Assembly (NCBI RefSeq): GCF_032051575.1
Contig: NZ_DAMBYD010000003.1
Span: 248,001-312,000, forward strand
Origin: Aminipila sp032051575
GTDB lineage: Bacteria; Bacillota; Clostridia; Peptostreptococcales; Anaerovoracaceae
DNA length: 64,000 nt
Reading direction: 5' to 3'
Under the pieces are notes generated by a model, which saw only the letters and a list, made by a program, of their open reading frames with translations, made no database searches and was not told the origin of the DNA. Below, piece after piece: positions 17,139-25,935 of this stretch (within the stretch, counting starts at the first letter, position 1; every line of letters begins with the position of its first letter). The position numbers and the translations under genes are program-made.

Positions 17139-17708
17139 TTAGACATTGAACTGTTTAATCATGCCACATGCCATCTCATCGGCCATTTTCAAGGCCTCTT
17201 CCTGTATGGCATCAAAATCCTCTATACTTTCAGCATATTGACCTGTAAGTATTTGCACCGCTTCGGCTTCAGTCATTTTCAAGTGGTCATACAACATGGA
17301 CCGCCATGCCTCTTGATTCCAGTTTGGATTAATCTCTCCTAAGAAGTTTGCAATTTCATCTGCATTTTCGTACCATTTTTGGCGCTGTTCATCAACTGTT
17401 TTTGTATCTCCTGCCTTAGCTGCATTTACTAATTGTGCCGCGATTGCAAGATGTTCTGTAAAAAGCTTCTCAAATTCCATAGCCTGCTGATTACTATAGA
17501 ACAAACTCAATGCATACGCAAAGTCCGTTGGATTTTCCAGCAGTCTTTTGGTTACAAAATCTAAATCTGCAAGATTAGCTGCTGTACTGATAAGAAAAAA
17601 GCGAGTCCACATTACATGTTCAACCCAAAGGCGCCTAAGTAAGTTGTATAATTTGATTTGTTTTGGTGATAAGTTACCATTCATACAATCAGAATTTTGT
17701 TCTTCCAT
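17139..17708 (-). CDS. Helical protein of the family often labelled acetylglutamate kinase, function unknown
   Basis: A 189-residue, probably all-alpha protein. It matches a family common in Bacillus and Clostridium whose members share WVEHVMWTRFFLISTAANLAD, a KLFTEHLAIAAQLVNAAKAGD segment and YENADEIANFLGEINPNW. Database records often call these acetylglutamate kinase, but none of the amino-acid-kinase fold motifs is present, so that label looks wrong. There is no signal peptide. The conserved His, Glu and Asp pattern across the helices could hint at a metal-binding four-helix bundle; this is only an impression. AGGAGG lies before the ATG. It is a lone gene facing the hemerythrin gene. Confidence 0.7.
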   Translation of the reverse strand: MEEQNSDCMNGNLSPKQIKLYNLLRRLWVEHVMWTRFFLISTAANLADLDFVTKRLLENPTDFAYALSLFYSNQQAMEFEKLFTEHLAIAAQLVNAAKAGDTKTVDEQRQKWYENADEIANFLGEINPNWNQEAWRSMLYDHLKMTEAEAVQILTGQYAESIEDFDAIQEEALKMADEMACGMIKQFNV

Positions 17709-17775
17709 CCATACTTCCTCCTAAATAATTCTATTCTATTGTATGCTGCGTAACTATTTTTGTTCAAAACATCAC

Positions 17776-18651
17776 CTATTGAAATTTAAGTCTAATATCC
17801 CCTGCTGAAGTTTGTGCTTCAATATTATTTTCCGAATTATTATTAACCTGGCACTTCCTCCCCTGCTCATCTCCGTTCACGGTTATATCTCCCAGGTTGG
17901 CATCTAGTTTTAAAGAATATTTATCTTTTTCAAGTGTTGTTTCAACTTTTATATCTCCCATGTCTGTATCAAAGCTATTTACACCTTTAAGGCTTCCTTC
18001 TACATTTATATCTCCTGCACCAAGATCTAATTTTAGTATTCCAGTTTGGATATTCTCAGTTTTTATATCACCTACGCTTGAATCTATATCTGCATTGTTT
18101 GCAATCACATCAGTAAGTTTAATATCTCCTACATCAAGGTCTAATTTTAATGTTTCTGTTTCAACGCCGAAAATATCAATTTCCCCTATATTGTTATTCA
18201 TTTCAATCAACTTGACCTTCATACCCTTTGGATAATAAATTTTATACTCAAGTCCTTTATTATCTTTGAAGGAAGACCATTTTTTTGCTTGAATATTTAC
18301 ATCCTCCCTGCCGAATTTGTCAGCAATAGTTAAAGTTCCGTCTGCAATGTTAATATCAGGCTTTCCAATACCTTTATCATAAGTATATACAACCTTAAAC
18401 TGATTACCTTCAATCATTTTTATATCACCTAAACCAAGCTTTGTTTTTATCACATTGACAGGCTGATTTATTTCTACGGAATCTGTTAGTTTCTCCCCAC
18501 TCAGCGTGGCCGGATGCCCTAGATTCAAAAAAATATGGTTAAGCTCTATATTTCCAGTGGCACCTAGCATTAAACCTATTCCGGCAAGGCAAGCCCCCAC
18601 TACAATGAAGCACATACACACAATAATGTACATTTTTAATTTTTTATTCAT
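17776..18651 (-). CDS. DUF4097-family beta-solenoid membrane-anchored protein
   Basis: A 291-residue protein with one N-terminal membrane segment (about 7-32) and an extracytoplasmic repeat region made of strands with the pattern GDIK or GDIN (for example LDLGAGDINVEG and DTDMGDIKVE). This is the DUF4097 (LiaG/YvlB-like) fold. Homologues appear next to envelope-stress regulators, and the PadR and DUF1700 neighbours make the same trio seen in many Firmicutes. It overlaps the DUF1700 gene by 8 bases. The biochemical role is unknown; response to cell-envelope damage is the reasonable inference. Confidence 0.85.
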   Translation of the reverse strand: MNKKLKMYIIVCMCFIVVGACLAGIGLMLGATGNIELNHIFLNLGHPATLSGEKLTDSVEINQPVNVIKTKLGLGDIKMIEGNQFKVVYTYDKGIGKPDINIADGTLTIADKFGREDVNIQAKKWSSFKDNKGLEYKIYYPKGMKVKLIEMNNNIGEIDIFGVETETLKLDLDVGDIKLTDVIANNADIDSSVGDIKTENIQTGILKLDLGAGDINVEGSLKGVNSFDTDMGDIKVETTLEKDKYSLKLDANLGDITVNGDEQGRKCQVNNNSENNIEAQTSAGDIRLKFQ

Positions 18652-19261
18652 CGTCCTTCGCCTCCATTCCCTTAGCTTTCATCATTCTTTTCTTATCCAT
18701 CCTTCTAGCAGACCAACTAATCAATGCTTTCGTTCCTAAAACAACCCCTAATGCCAGTAAGGCTGTAGCTCCAATTAGTGCCATTCCTACGCCTACTGCA
18801 AATAAGCCATTAACAAAATTAGCAAAAATTAAATATATTCCAGCCACGAATGCAATAATCCCGCTGATAAAGAATGCCGCTACACAGAATAGTGCTGCAA
18901 TTACAATGATGGCTAATGTTAATAAGATACATATGGCAAGCAGGCCACCAGTAATAGCTATTGGTAAAGCTACTGGTGCAGTAAATATTCCTAAAATTAC
19001 CCACCATATTATTGCAATACCTTTTTTCCCATCAGCCTTGTCTCCTGCCTTTTTAATGCTTAACTGCTTTACAGCAAAGTCTGCCTTAATCTGTGTTGCA
19101 ATTCTTGAAGGATTTCCAAGCTCTTTTAAGGCTGTTTCCTCATTTTCTAACCCTGCATCATCTAAATACTCATTATAATAATCTATGGCATCCTTGATTT
19201 CATTCTTTGGAAGCTTTGACAGTTCTGACTCAAGCTTCTTTATAAATTCCTGCCTATTCAT
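18644..19261 (-). CDS. DUF1700 (HAAS-domain) integral membrane protein
   Basis: A 205-residue protein. The N-terminal cytoplasmic HAAS domain (about 1-65) starts MNRQEFIKKLESELSKLP and contains the family-typical YYNEYLDDAG and ELGNPSRIATQI. Three to four membrane segments follow (about 80-180). The frame opens upstream at 19351, but GGGGAGG at 19268-19274 and the family start point to the ATG at 19261, which overlaps the padR stop by 8 bases. The family is always found with PadR-like repressors and DUF4097 proteins, as here. Function is unknown, probably in envelope-stress signalling. Confidence 0.88.
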   Translation of the reverse strand: MNRQEFIKKLESELSKLPKNEIKDAIDYYNEYLDDAGLENEETALKELGNPSRIATQIKADFAVKQLSIKKAGDKADGKKGIAIIWWVILGIFTAPVALPIAITGGLLAICILLTLAIIVIAALFCVAAFFISGIIAFVAGIYLIFANFVNGLFAVGVGMALIGATALLALGVVLGTKALISWSARRMDKKRMMKAKGMEAKDDE

Positions 19262-19574
19262 CCTTATCCTCCCCACACAATAATTCATCAACTTGATTTT
19301 TGTAAATAATCCAATCTCTCTTATACAGTTCATACTTGGCTTTACCTTCACTTGTTATGGCATAATATCTTCTATTACGTCCTTGAAAAGGTTGGTCATA
19401 CGTACGTAAGTAGTTTTCTTTTTGTAACCTTCGTAAAACCGGATAGAGTGTAGACTCTGAAATATCCATAACCTGCTTCATGGTTTGTGTTAATACATAC
19501 CCATAGGTATCGCTCTTTGAAAGAACGGATAATACACAAGCATCAAGCAAGGCCGATCCAATTTGAAACCCCAT
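19254..19574 (-). CDS. PadR-family transcriptional repressor
   Basis: A 106-residue winged-helix protein of the short PadR (PadR-s2) class. It opens GSALLDACVLSVLSKSDTYGYVL and carries the recognition helix in SESTLYPVLRRLQKENYL and the wing in GRNRRYYAITSEGKAKY. It is the first gene of the padR-DUF1700-DUF4097 operon. A palindrome over the promoter at 19611-19639 is the obvious target for autorepression. The inducing signal is unknown. Confidence 0.93.
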   Translation of the reverse strand: MGFQIGSALLDACVLSVLSKSDTYGYVLTQTMKQVMDISESTLYPVLRRLQKENYLRTYDQPFQGRNRRYYAITSEGKAKYELYKRDWIIYKNQVDELLCGEDKDE

Positions 19575-19610
19575 TTTCTCCCTCTTTTCTATTGGTTATA
19601 TTATTTTTAT

Positions 19611-19645
19611 AACAATACTATACGACGTATAATATTGTTCGTCAA
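19611..19645 (-). promoter_or_regulatory. padR operon promoter overlaid by a PadR-type operator
   Basis: On the minus strand TTGACG (19645-19640), a 17-base spacer and TATAGT (19622-19617) form the promoter. The inverted repeat AACAATAYTATAC on both arms (19611-19623 and 19627-19639, one mismatch, 3-base centre) covers the whole spacer and the -10. Occupation by a dimer would block RNA polymerase. Confidence 0.87.
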
Positions 19646-19774
19646 TAAATATATTCTTACAAAGTTCTTAAGATTATAATCCTTACCGAAATATTCACCG
19701 TCAATATCAATTCAGCATACTATAACTTTATAATATTGCTATTATAAAAAGCACGCCATAGAAAGGGTGACATT

Positions 19775-20380
19775 ATGTATGATATGACAAATCGCAATTT
19801 GCAGTGTAATTGCCAACATAACCTAAATAAAAGTGTAAATATTCCTATAGAACTATACGAATCTATGAAAGGCGATTATTTTATTGGTTATGCAGATAAT
19901 CTAAGCTTTGGAAATGGTACCAGCGCATGGGCAAGATTATATAACCCAAGTTATTCGGGTGTGAATCTTCACGTTAATGTGTGGACAGTAACGGATATAT
20001 CAGAATCACCCTTTCGCGCTCAATTCTGGTTTAATGCAACACCACCTTCAGAACTGGGGTACCAGTCAGCTGTAGTAACCCCTTCAAATACAGCGATACA
20101 GCCTCTGCCAAAACCTCAGGTAAAATTGCAGCTAGAATCAAATGTATACGGTGATCCTATTGGAGGGATTAAAGCCTTTGTACGCAGAGGGGAGCCTGAA
20201 ATCACCTTGGTTGAAACGGAAAATGGTAAATTGATTTTCCCTCCTGGCGGTTCCTTTTTAGTGTTTTTATCGATTACAGAAGGTACTCAGAAGGCTGCCT
20301 CAGGAAGAATTGCTTTTGGCTGGTGGGAAGAAAAAATTGTAGATAATAATTGCGTTCCTTGCGGATATCCCGCACGGTGA
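19775..20380 (+). CDS. Uncharacterised DUF6143-like protein
   Basis: A 201-residue protein with no signal peptide and no membrane segment. It contains NIPIELYESMKGDYFIGYAD, GNGTSAWARLYNPSYSGVNL and FPPGGSFLVFLSI, which remind me of a clostridial family catalogued as DUF6143; I cannot verify that. Cysteines lie near both ends (QCNCQ at about 10-14 and CVPCGY at about 193-198). The pattern of short beta strands suggests a beta sandwich. AAAGGGTGA precedes the ATG. It is monocistronic, divergent from the padR operon and followed by a strong terminator. Families of this kind have been linked to spores, but nothing in this window supports that directly. Confidence 0.65.
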   Translation: MYDMTNRNLQCNCQHNLNKSVNIPIELYESMKGDYFIGYADNLSFGNGTSAWARLYNPSYSGVNLHVNVWTVTDISESPFRAQFWFNATPPSELGYQSAVVTPSNTAIQPLPKPQVKLQLESNVYGDPIGGIKAFVRRGEPEITLVETENGKLIFPPGGSFLVFLSITEGTQKAASGRIAFGWWEEKIVDNNCVPCGYPAR

Positions 20381-20404
20381 TTTAGAACCCTTTTTTACAG
20401 AAAT

Positions 20405-20440
20405 AGCCGGACTTCATCTCTGAAGTCCGGCTGTTGTTTT
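20405..20440 (+). terminator. Terminator between two convergent genes
   Basis: A perfect 12-bp stem AGCCGGACTTCA with TGAAGTCCGGCT (20405-20416 and 20421-20432), 4-base loop, followed by TTGTTTT. It ends the plus-strand gene and overlaps the 3' end of the minus-strand gene region, so it may serve both. Confidence 0.9.
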
Positions 20441-21470
20441 ACCTTAAATTTGGATTTAAGGAAGAAAGTTTTAGCCCTTGATCCTGCTTCGACAGGATAT
20501 TAATTTCCTCCCAGCGACCATTATTCCATAGATTCTCATGCATAAGAATATCATACCCATTTGTAAGCCGTACGAAATCAAATTTATATTGTTTGTCTGG
20601 GCCTGAGGCATATACGCTTACAATGTCTCCATCCTGCTCTATGCGGTCTATGTTATCAATCAAATGATACCAGTCCTGGTAAACAATTGGGACAAGATAT
20701 TCTGCAGAATACGACCATCCGTGGTCCGGAGCGCAGAGAAAATCCTCTGGCAGATAGTTGATTTCTTTTATTTTCCAGCCATAATTCGGATCATACTCTG
20801 TTGTAATCAACCCATAATAGTAGGCAAAATAGCTTCCACCACGGTTATATGATTTTTCATCTTTTTCAGAAGGTCCAGTTATAGTTTCTATTTCAAACAT
20901 ATAATATCCAATGTTGTCTGGTGTGCCAGATGGTACATACGCTGGATATAACTTTAATAAGTTGATCTGCCCAATTCCTGAAAATGAATCAACAAATTGG
21001 GATAAAGGCATATCCTTTTGAGTACTATTACTATAAAGTTCGTATGCATAAGGATATGGCTGTAAAGAATTACCTATAGTCCCACAGCCACCCAAATAGT
21101 CCTTCATGTTCGCTGCGCTTTTCAATATGCCGAAATATGCCTTTACTAGATTCTCGGAAGTTTCAAAAGCCGTTGTGATGAGTGGTGGCTTGTCATTATC
21201 TTTTTGGAAATACCTAAATGAGAATTCATTATTTAATGTAATCTGCTTTGACGGTCTACGAAACCGTTCATTGTCGTCCTGATCTTCACTCTGCTTTACC
21301 GCTTCTTTTTTAGATGAAGAATCGACAACAACTAAAGAATGTATCGTTCCACCCATCACTGGCGTAAGTTTACCCCATTTATCTTTTGCTATGGGAACAA
21401 TTCTAATTGTTACACCAACAATTAGTACAATTAAAATGATGCCTATGAATTTTTTAAATTGAATTGGCAT
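20439..21470 (-). CDS. Membrane-anchored extracytoplasmic protein, unknown function
   Basis: A 343-residue protein that I do not recognise. One N-terminal membrane helix (about 8-27) is followed by an extracytoplasmic domain rich in Tyr and acidic residues. Segments such as GYYMFEIETITGPSEKDEK and YYGLITTEYDPNYGWKIKEI look like the NTF2-like or cystatin-like alpha+beta domains of clostridial exported proteins. No catalytic motif is visible. AGGAGTGAG precedes the ATG. The gene upstream is a decayed regulator, so the gene probably has its own promoter in the short gap. Confidence 0.7.
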   Translation of the reverse strand: MPIQFKKFIGIILIVLIVGVTIRIVPIAKDKWGKLTPVMGGTIHSLVVVDSSSKKEAVKQSEDQDDNERFRRPSKQITLNNEFSFRYFQKDNDKPPLITTAFETSENLVKAYFGILKSAANMKDYLGGCGTIGNSLQPYPYAYELYSNSTQKDMPLSQFVDSFSGIGQINLLKLYPAYVPSGTPDNIGYYMFEIETITGPSEKDEKSYNRGGSYFAYYYGLITTEYDPNYGWKIKEINYLPEDFLCAPDHGWSYSAEYLVPIVYQDWYHLIDNIDRIEQDGDIVSVYASGPDKQYKFDFVRLTNGYDILMHENLWNNGRWEEINILSKQDQGLKLSSLNPNLR

Positions 21471-21532
21471 ATATACTCACTCCTATCCAGTTTCATATAT
21501 ATGCTGATTTTCGTTTTGTTATATCCTTTCAG

Positions 21533-22575
21533 TTAGCAGAGTTTAGATTTCATTTCTGCTATGATGCTCTTAAATCTTGAATTCTCTAAAAAAGCGTTAA
21601 AAATAGGGTTTTGAATTATTGCCTGCAACATGCTTATTTTGATTACTTTATCATCACGTGGGGCTTGATTTCCTAAATCAAAATCTGCAAACCACTGTTC
21701 AATACTGTCAAAGAAATCATCTCCATGTAACGTAAATGAAAATACTTCCGATGTGCACACATTTGCATATTTCGCTATCATATCCAGTGCCCTGTCTTGG
21801 TTGTTTTGCATAGCATATCCTTGTGCAGCCGCTAAATATACTTGTAACATAACTGCTGCATGGAGCCTATCTAAGTCGAATATTTCAGATAGACAGATTG
21901 TTCGTTGTAGAATTTTTTCAAAGCGGTCCGGAGCATCCTGAAAAATCAAAAGATAGCTAGGAAGAATTCCCATTAGCTCAATTAAATGTTGATATAATCC
22001 AACTTGCAATACTTCCTTTGCCTTCTGCATATCTCCTGTCATCTGGTAAGCACTTGCCAATATTGTTTCATTGGAAGAGGTCGGTTTCATTATACCATCC
22101 AGTAAATGTATTACTTGATTTGGATTGTTTAACATCAAACAGCAGATAGCTTCGAGAGAATTAGCTTGATCTAACATCTTCACATCCCCTGCTTCTTCTT
22201 TGATTCTTCCACATAAACCAATTACTTCTTTAAGAATGTTCTCTTGCTCATCTCTTTCCTTGGCCAGCATATAATGATTGGTCAAAAGTCCTGCCATTTG
22301 CAGCAAAAGGGGAAAACAAGAATAATATTTTTTGATGATTTTATGACACTCGTTTATAACATCGTCAAAAGGCTGAGCACTGAACTGAGCAGTTAAATGA
22401 TATTAAAATATGCGGCAAGCTGGGGTAAAAATGTAATATCTGGGTAGCTTTGTTCTGTTTCCCATTTGGAAACAGAAGCCTTTGATACACCAACGTATGC
22501 AGCAAGTTCTTCCTGGGTAATTGCTTTTTCCTTACGCTTCTCAATTAATTTTCTTGCAATGTTTATCTCTTTCAT
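21533..22575 (-). pseudogene. XRE-family regulator with TPR-like C-terminal domain, broken by an out-of-frame deletion
   Basis: The 5' part (22575-22393) encodes a normal XRE helix-turn-helix: EEIN-type start MKEINIARKLIEKRKEK, then TQEELAAYVGVSKASVSKWE, PDITFLPQLAAYFNI, followed at once by a stop. A ribosome binding site GAGGTGAT precedes it. In another frame, open from about 22402 with no start codon, the sequence continues YHLTAQFSAQPFDDVINECHK and runs through a helical, TPR-like C-terminal domain to 21533. Intact family members usually have about 20 more residues between YFNI and the YH segment, so a deletion of roughly 60 bases that is not a multiple of three seems to have occurred near 22401-22405. 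A sequencing error alone would not explain the missing residues. Confidence 0.75.
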
Positions 22576-22652
22576 AATTATCACCTCAAGTTTAATTATA
22601 CGATTGTTATAAGAGATAACAATGGATTTATAGTTGATTTCAGTTAATAAAA

Positions 22653-25226
22653 TCAACTATCAGTTGACACAATAAACGCCTCCACAACAGTTGGATCAAA
22701 CTGCACACCTGCATTCTTCTTCAATTCACCAATGGCTTTTTCTTTATTCATAGCTTTCCGATAAGGCCGATCATTTATCATGGCATCATAGGCATCTGCA
22801 ACTGCCAATATCCTACTAAGTAGCGGGATATTTTCTTCTTTTATACCCCGTGGATATCCTTTGCCATTCCAAAATTCATGGTGTGTTAGAATAGCCTCTG
22901 CTATTACCATAAAGTCTGGTGTAGATTGAGCAATACGATAACCAATCTCAGGATGTCTCTTTATTTCTTCCCATTCCTCCGTAGTAAGTGGTTCTATCTT
23001 TTCCAAAAGTCCAGATTTAATTCCTACTAGGCCAATATTATGCATTTCAGCTAAAAGGATAAGTTCACCAATGGCTTTATCTGATAGCTCTAACCTATCT
23101 CCTACTGCTTTGCAGTAGGCCTTCATTCTTTTATTGCGGTCCTTGGATTCTAGATTCTTTTCATAAAGCGATTGAAGTACAATTTCTATCATAGACTTTT
23201 TAAAGAGCTTTCCATTTAAAAGTTTTTCATGATACATATGTTCTTCAGCTTCCTGTATCACACTCTCTAGATTTTCTTTGCCACTTTTTACAGAAAGCCC
23301 TAGTCCAATACTTAATTGCAGCGTTCCATGGCTATTTTCAATGCAGCTTTCTTTTATCTTTTCAATAATGCGTTCTGCTGTTTCCCGATTTGTTTTTGGT
23401 AGTATCATTAAGAATTCATCACCGCCCCATCTGGCTACTATATCTGTTTCCCGACAGTTTGCTTTCAAAATCTCTGCTATTTTTTTCAAAAGCTTATCCC
23501 CTTGTTCGTGTCCAAAAACATCATTCGCCAGTTTTAGTCCATTTACATCACCCATAATCACTGCTAATGGCAACTGAGACGCCTCATCCATTCGTTTGAG
23601 TTCTTCTTCCATAAATCTCCGGTTGTAAAGACCTGTAAGCGCATCATTGTAACTCAAATACAGAATTTGTTCTTGTTGTTCCTTGTCTTTACTCACATCA
23701 CGAAAAACCATAACTACCCCCAGAACGTGCCCATTTTTATCTTTTATAGGTGCAGCACTGTCCGCTATAGGTACAGAATCCCCTGATTTATTTATTAATA
23801 TAGTATGATTATCAAGTTCAACTATTTTTCCTGTTTTCAATACCTTTTCAACAGGATCATCTACCTTTTCTTCCGTTTTCTCACTTATAAGTTTAAATAT
23901 ACTGTTAAATCTTTTCTCTAGTACATCTGTTTCATTCCATCCTGTAATTTCTTTTGCTGACTCATTGATAGAGGTTATCTTCTCATCAGTGTCAGTCGTC
24001 ACAACTCCATCTCCAATAGAGTTCAAGGTGATGCGTAACCTTTCTTTTTCATGACTTAAATCTTCTCGAAACATTTCTCTGTCGGTCACATCAAATATAA
24101 TGGAATAGAGTACTGTCTTTTGCCCATAAGGAATAGGGCAGGAATAAACATCTACCATTTTTATTACACTGCTCTTTAATTTATGCGGAAATACAAAGTA
24201 CTTCTGATTTTTTTTAAATGCTTTAACGCGCATCTTAGTAACTTCATCTTCTGGTAACTGATTAATATCATGGATATTCATAGAAAGTAATTCTTCTCTA
24301 GTATACTCATAAAAATCACAGGCAGCAGGATTTGCATCCAGTATTTTCCCAGTATGCGGGTCTATTATTAACATAACAGCCATATGGCTGCTAAACATTG
24401 ACTGCAGCCTCTGCAATGTTTCCTCATGTTCTTGCTGCAGATTCTTTAGTTCTGTAATATCTTTACTGGAAGTAACAAGATATTTTACAATACCCTTTTG
24501 AATAACCGGTGTTATACTGGTAAGCCAAACCTTGTCGCCAATGGCGAAATGAAATACATGCTCATATGTTACTGGTTTCCCAAGTTCCCTGCATTTTTGA
24601 TAATTTTCCAGCACATATTTTCCCTCTTGTCCAAATACATCGCTTGGTGTTTTTCCTTTTATATCTTGTGCCTTAAATCCAGATCTGCTCTGATGAATAG
24701 CGTTGTTACGTATATATTGGAAGTCTTCACCTCTACATTCAACCAAAGACATTGCATCCTGTGTGCTATTAAAAATAATTTCTAAATCCTTGTAAAGATT
24801 TTCAATCTTTTCCTTTTGTTTTGTCAATAGCTCATGATCTCTTATCTGAGAAGTTATATCTTGAAAAACGGTAGCAAAATACTGTTTCTCAGGAGAAAAA
24901 ACAGTTACCTTATACCAGCGGTCTAGTATATCAGAGTACTGGGTAATTTCTTTAGTTTCTCCGGTAATCGCGACTTTTCCGTAAAACTCAATCCAATTAA
25001 ACTCATCTTTTTTAATTCCAGGAAGTACCTCTGTTACTTTTTTTCCTATTATATTGCCTATATATAAGCCTGTCATTTTTTCAAAAGAGGCATTTACATC
25101 AAGAAAAATATAGTCTTCCGATTTTCCCTCCTCATTTAGTATCAATTTATGGTAAGCGTATGCCATTGGCAGTGATTCAAGAATGTTTCGTATAAAACTT
25201 TCATTTATTTCTCTCAACTTACTCAT
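22653..25226 (-). CDS. Multi-PAS sensor with GGDEF domain and degenerate HD-GYP domain
   Basis: An 857-residue soluble signalling protein. Four PAS domains lie at about 10-130, 145-265, 270-395 and 395-515. A GGDEF domain (about 520-680) has the intact active site RWGGDEF at 599-605 and should make cyclic di-GMP. The C-terminal HD-GYP domain (about 685-850) keeps HHEFWNGKGYPRG (782-794) but has MHN at 728-730 where the family has the catalytic HD, and the His expected in the first helix is replaced (DRNKRM). Phosphodiesterase activity is therefore doubtful. AAAGGAG abuts the ATG at 25226 directly, so the TTG at 25217, 9 bases downstream, may be the real start. Confidence 0.9.
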   Translation of the reverse strand: MSKLREINESFIRNILESLPMAYAYHKLILNEEGKSEDYIFLDVNASFEKMTGLYIGNIIGKKVTEVLPGIKKDEFNWIEFYGKVAITGETKEITQYSDILDRWYKVTVFSPEKQYFATVFQDITSQIRDHELLTKQKEKIENLYKDLEIIFNSTQDAMSLVECRGEDFQYIRNNAIHQSRSGFKAQDIKGKTPSDVFGQEGKYVLENYQKCRELGKPVTYEHVFHFAIGDKVWLTSITPVIQKGIVKYLVTSSKDITELKNLQQEHEETLQRLQSMFSSHMAVMLIIDPHTGKILDANPAACDFYEYTREELLSMNIHDINQLPEDEVTKMRVKAFKKNQKYFVFPHKLKSSVIKMVDVYSCPIPYGQKTVLYSIIFDVTDREMFREDLSHEKERLRITLNSIGDGVVTTDTDEKITSINESAKEITGWNETDVLEKRFNSIFKLISEKTEEKVDDPVEKVLKTGKIVELDNHTILINKSGDSVPIADSAAPIKDKNGHVLGVVMVFRDVSKDKEQQEQILYLSYNDALTGLYNRRFMEEELKRMDEASQLPLAVIMGDVNGLKLANDVFGHEQGDKLLKKIAEILKANCRETDIVARWGGDEFLMILPKTNRETAERIIEKIKESCIENSHGTLQLSIGLGLSVKSGKENLESVIQEAEEHMYHEKLLNGKLFKKSMIEIVLQSLYEKNLESKDRNKRMKAYCKAVGDRLELSDKAIGELILLAEMHNIGLVGIKSGLLEKIEPLTTEEWEEIKRHPEIGYRIAQSTPDFMVIAEAILTHHEFWNGKGYPRGIKEENIPLLSRILAVADAYDAMINDRPYRKAMNKEKAIGELKKNAGVQFDPTVVEAFIVSTDS

Positions 25227-25337
25227 CTCCTTTCTACCCGCGACAATGTATGCTTATATAAGACTGCTATTGCTTTTATAAATAATAATTTAAAACATTA
25301 TACCATTCATTTCCATTAATTACATTTACAAATATTT

Positions 25338-25369
25338 AAAAAGCCAGAGAAAATAATCTCTGACTTTTT
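25338..25369 (-). terminator. Bidirectional-looking terminator after the coiled-coil protein gene
   Basis: Stem AAAAAGCCAGAGA with TCTCTGACTTTTT (one mismatch), 6-base loop, T-rich on either strand. It lies just beyond the stop of the 164-residue gene. Confidence 0.75.
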
Positions 25370-25383
25370 AAATATGACTTTTA

Positions 25384-25878
25384 TTAAATTAAATCATCCT
25401 CCGATTGCTCTTCTTCAGTGGAACCTTTTTGGGCTGACTGCTGATCCAAAGATATGACAAGATCCCCATTTTCATCAGAGGAAATACAATAAATTCCCGC
25501 GGAAGGCTGCTCTGGCTGATCCTCACTTCGTATAAATTCGTCAAATCTGCCTATAGAATTAACCGTATTATTTGATTTTTTATTCATATTATTTTCCATA
25601 TCTGATGCTGCTTCTGATGCAGAATTACTTCCTTTAGATGCTTTTAATTGCTCAATTTGCTTATCCAGTTCCTCAATTTCTTTCTTTGTTGCTTCATATT
25701 CTTTGCTCTTTCCTAATGCAAAAGGACTATCTTCTTTTTCCAGTTGTTGCTGAAGGGCTACTTTTTTCTTTTCTAATGCATCAATTTTCTGCTCTGCATC
25801 TTTTGTACTTCCCTCCGTCTTTGTACTTCCTTCAACCGATTTTTGAGGGAAAGAGAATGCTACACCATTTATATCCAT
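25384..25878 (-). CDS. FlxA-like coiled-coil protein, unknown function
   Basis: A 164-residue hydrophilic protein. A long coiled coil runs from about residue 25 to 82 (DAEQKIDALEKKKVALQQQL, then TKKEIEELDKQIEQLK), followed by a Ser/Asn-rich and acidic tail ending EDDLI. The MDINGV start and the coiled coil resemble FlxA-like proteins, which in Gram-positive bacteria are poorly understood. There is no signal peptide. AAGGAGG lies before the ATG. A terminator follows, and the gene just upstream is a histidine kinase reading the same way. A structural or scaffold role is possible; none is proven. Confidence 0.7.
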   Translation of the reverse strand: MDINGVAFSFPQKSVEGSTKTEGSTKDAEQKIDALEKKKVALQQQLEKEDSPFALGKSKEYEATKKEIEELDKQIEQLKASKGSNSASEAASDMENNMNKKSNNTVNSIGRFDEFIRSEDQPEQPSAGIYCISSDENGDLVISLDQQSAQKGSTEEEQSEDDLI

Positions 25879-25935
25879 TATAAAACCTCCTTGAAATTTA
25901 AGATATCCACATTATATGAAGATAACTTGTCCATT

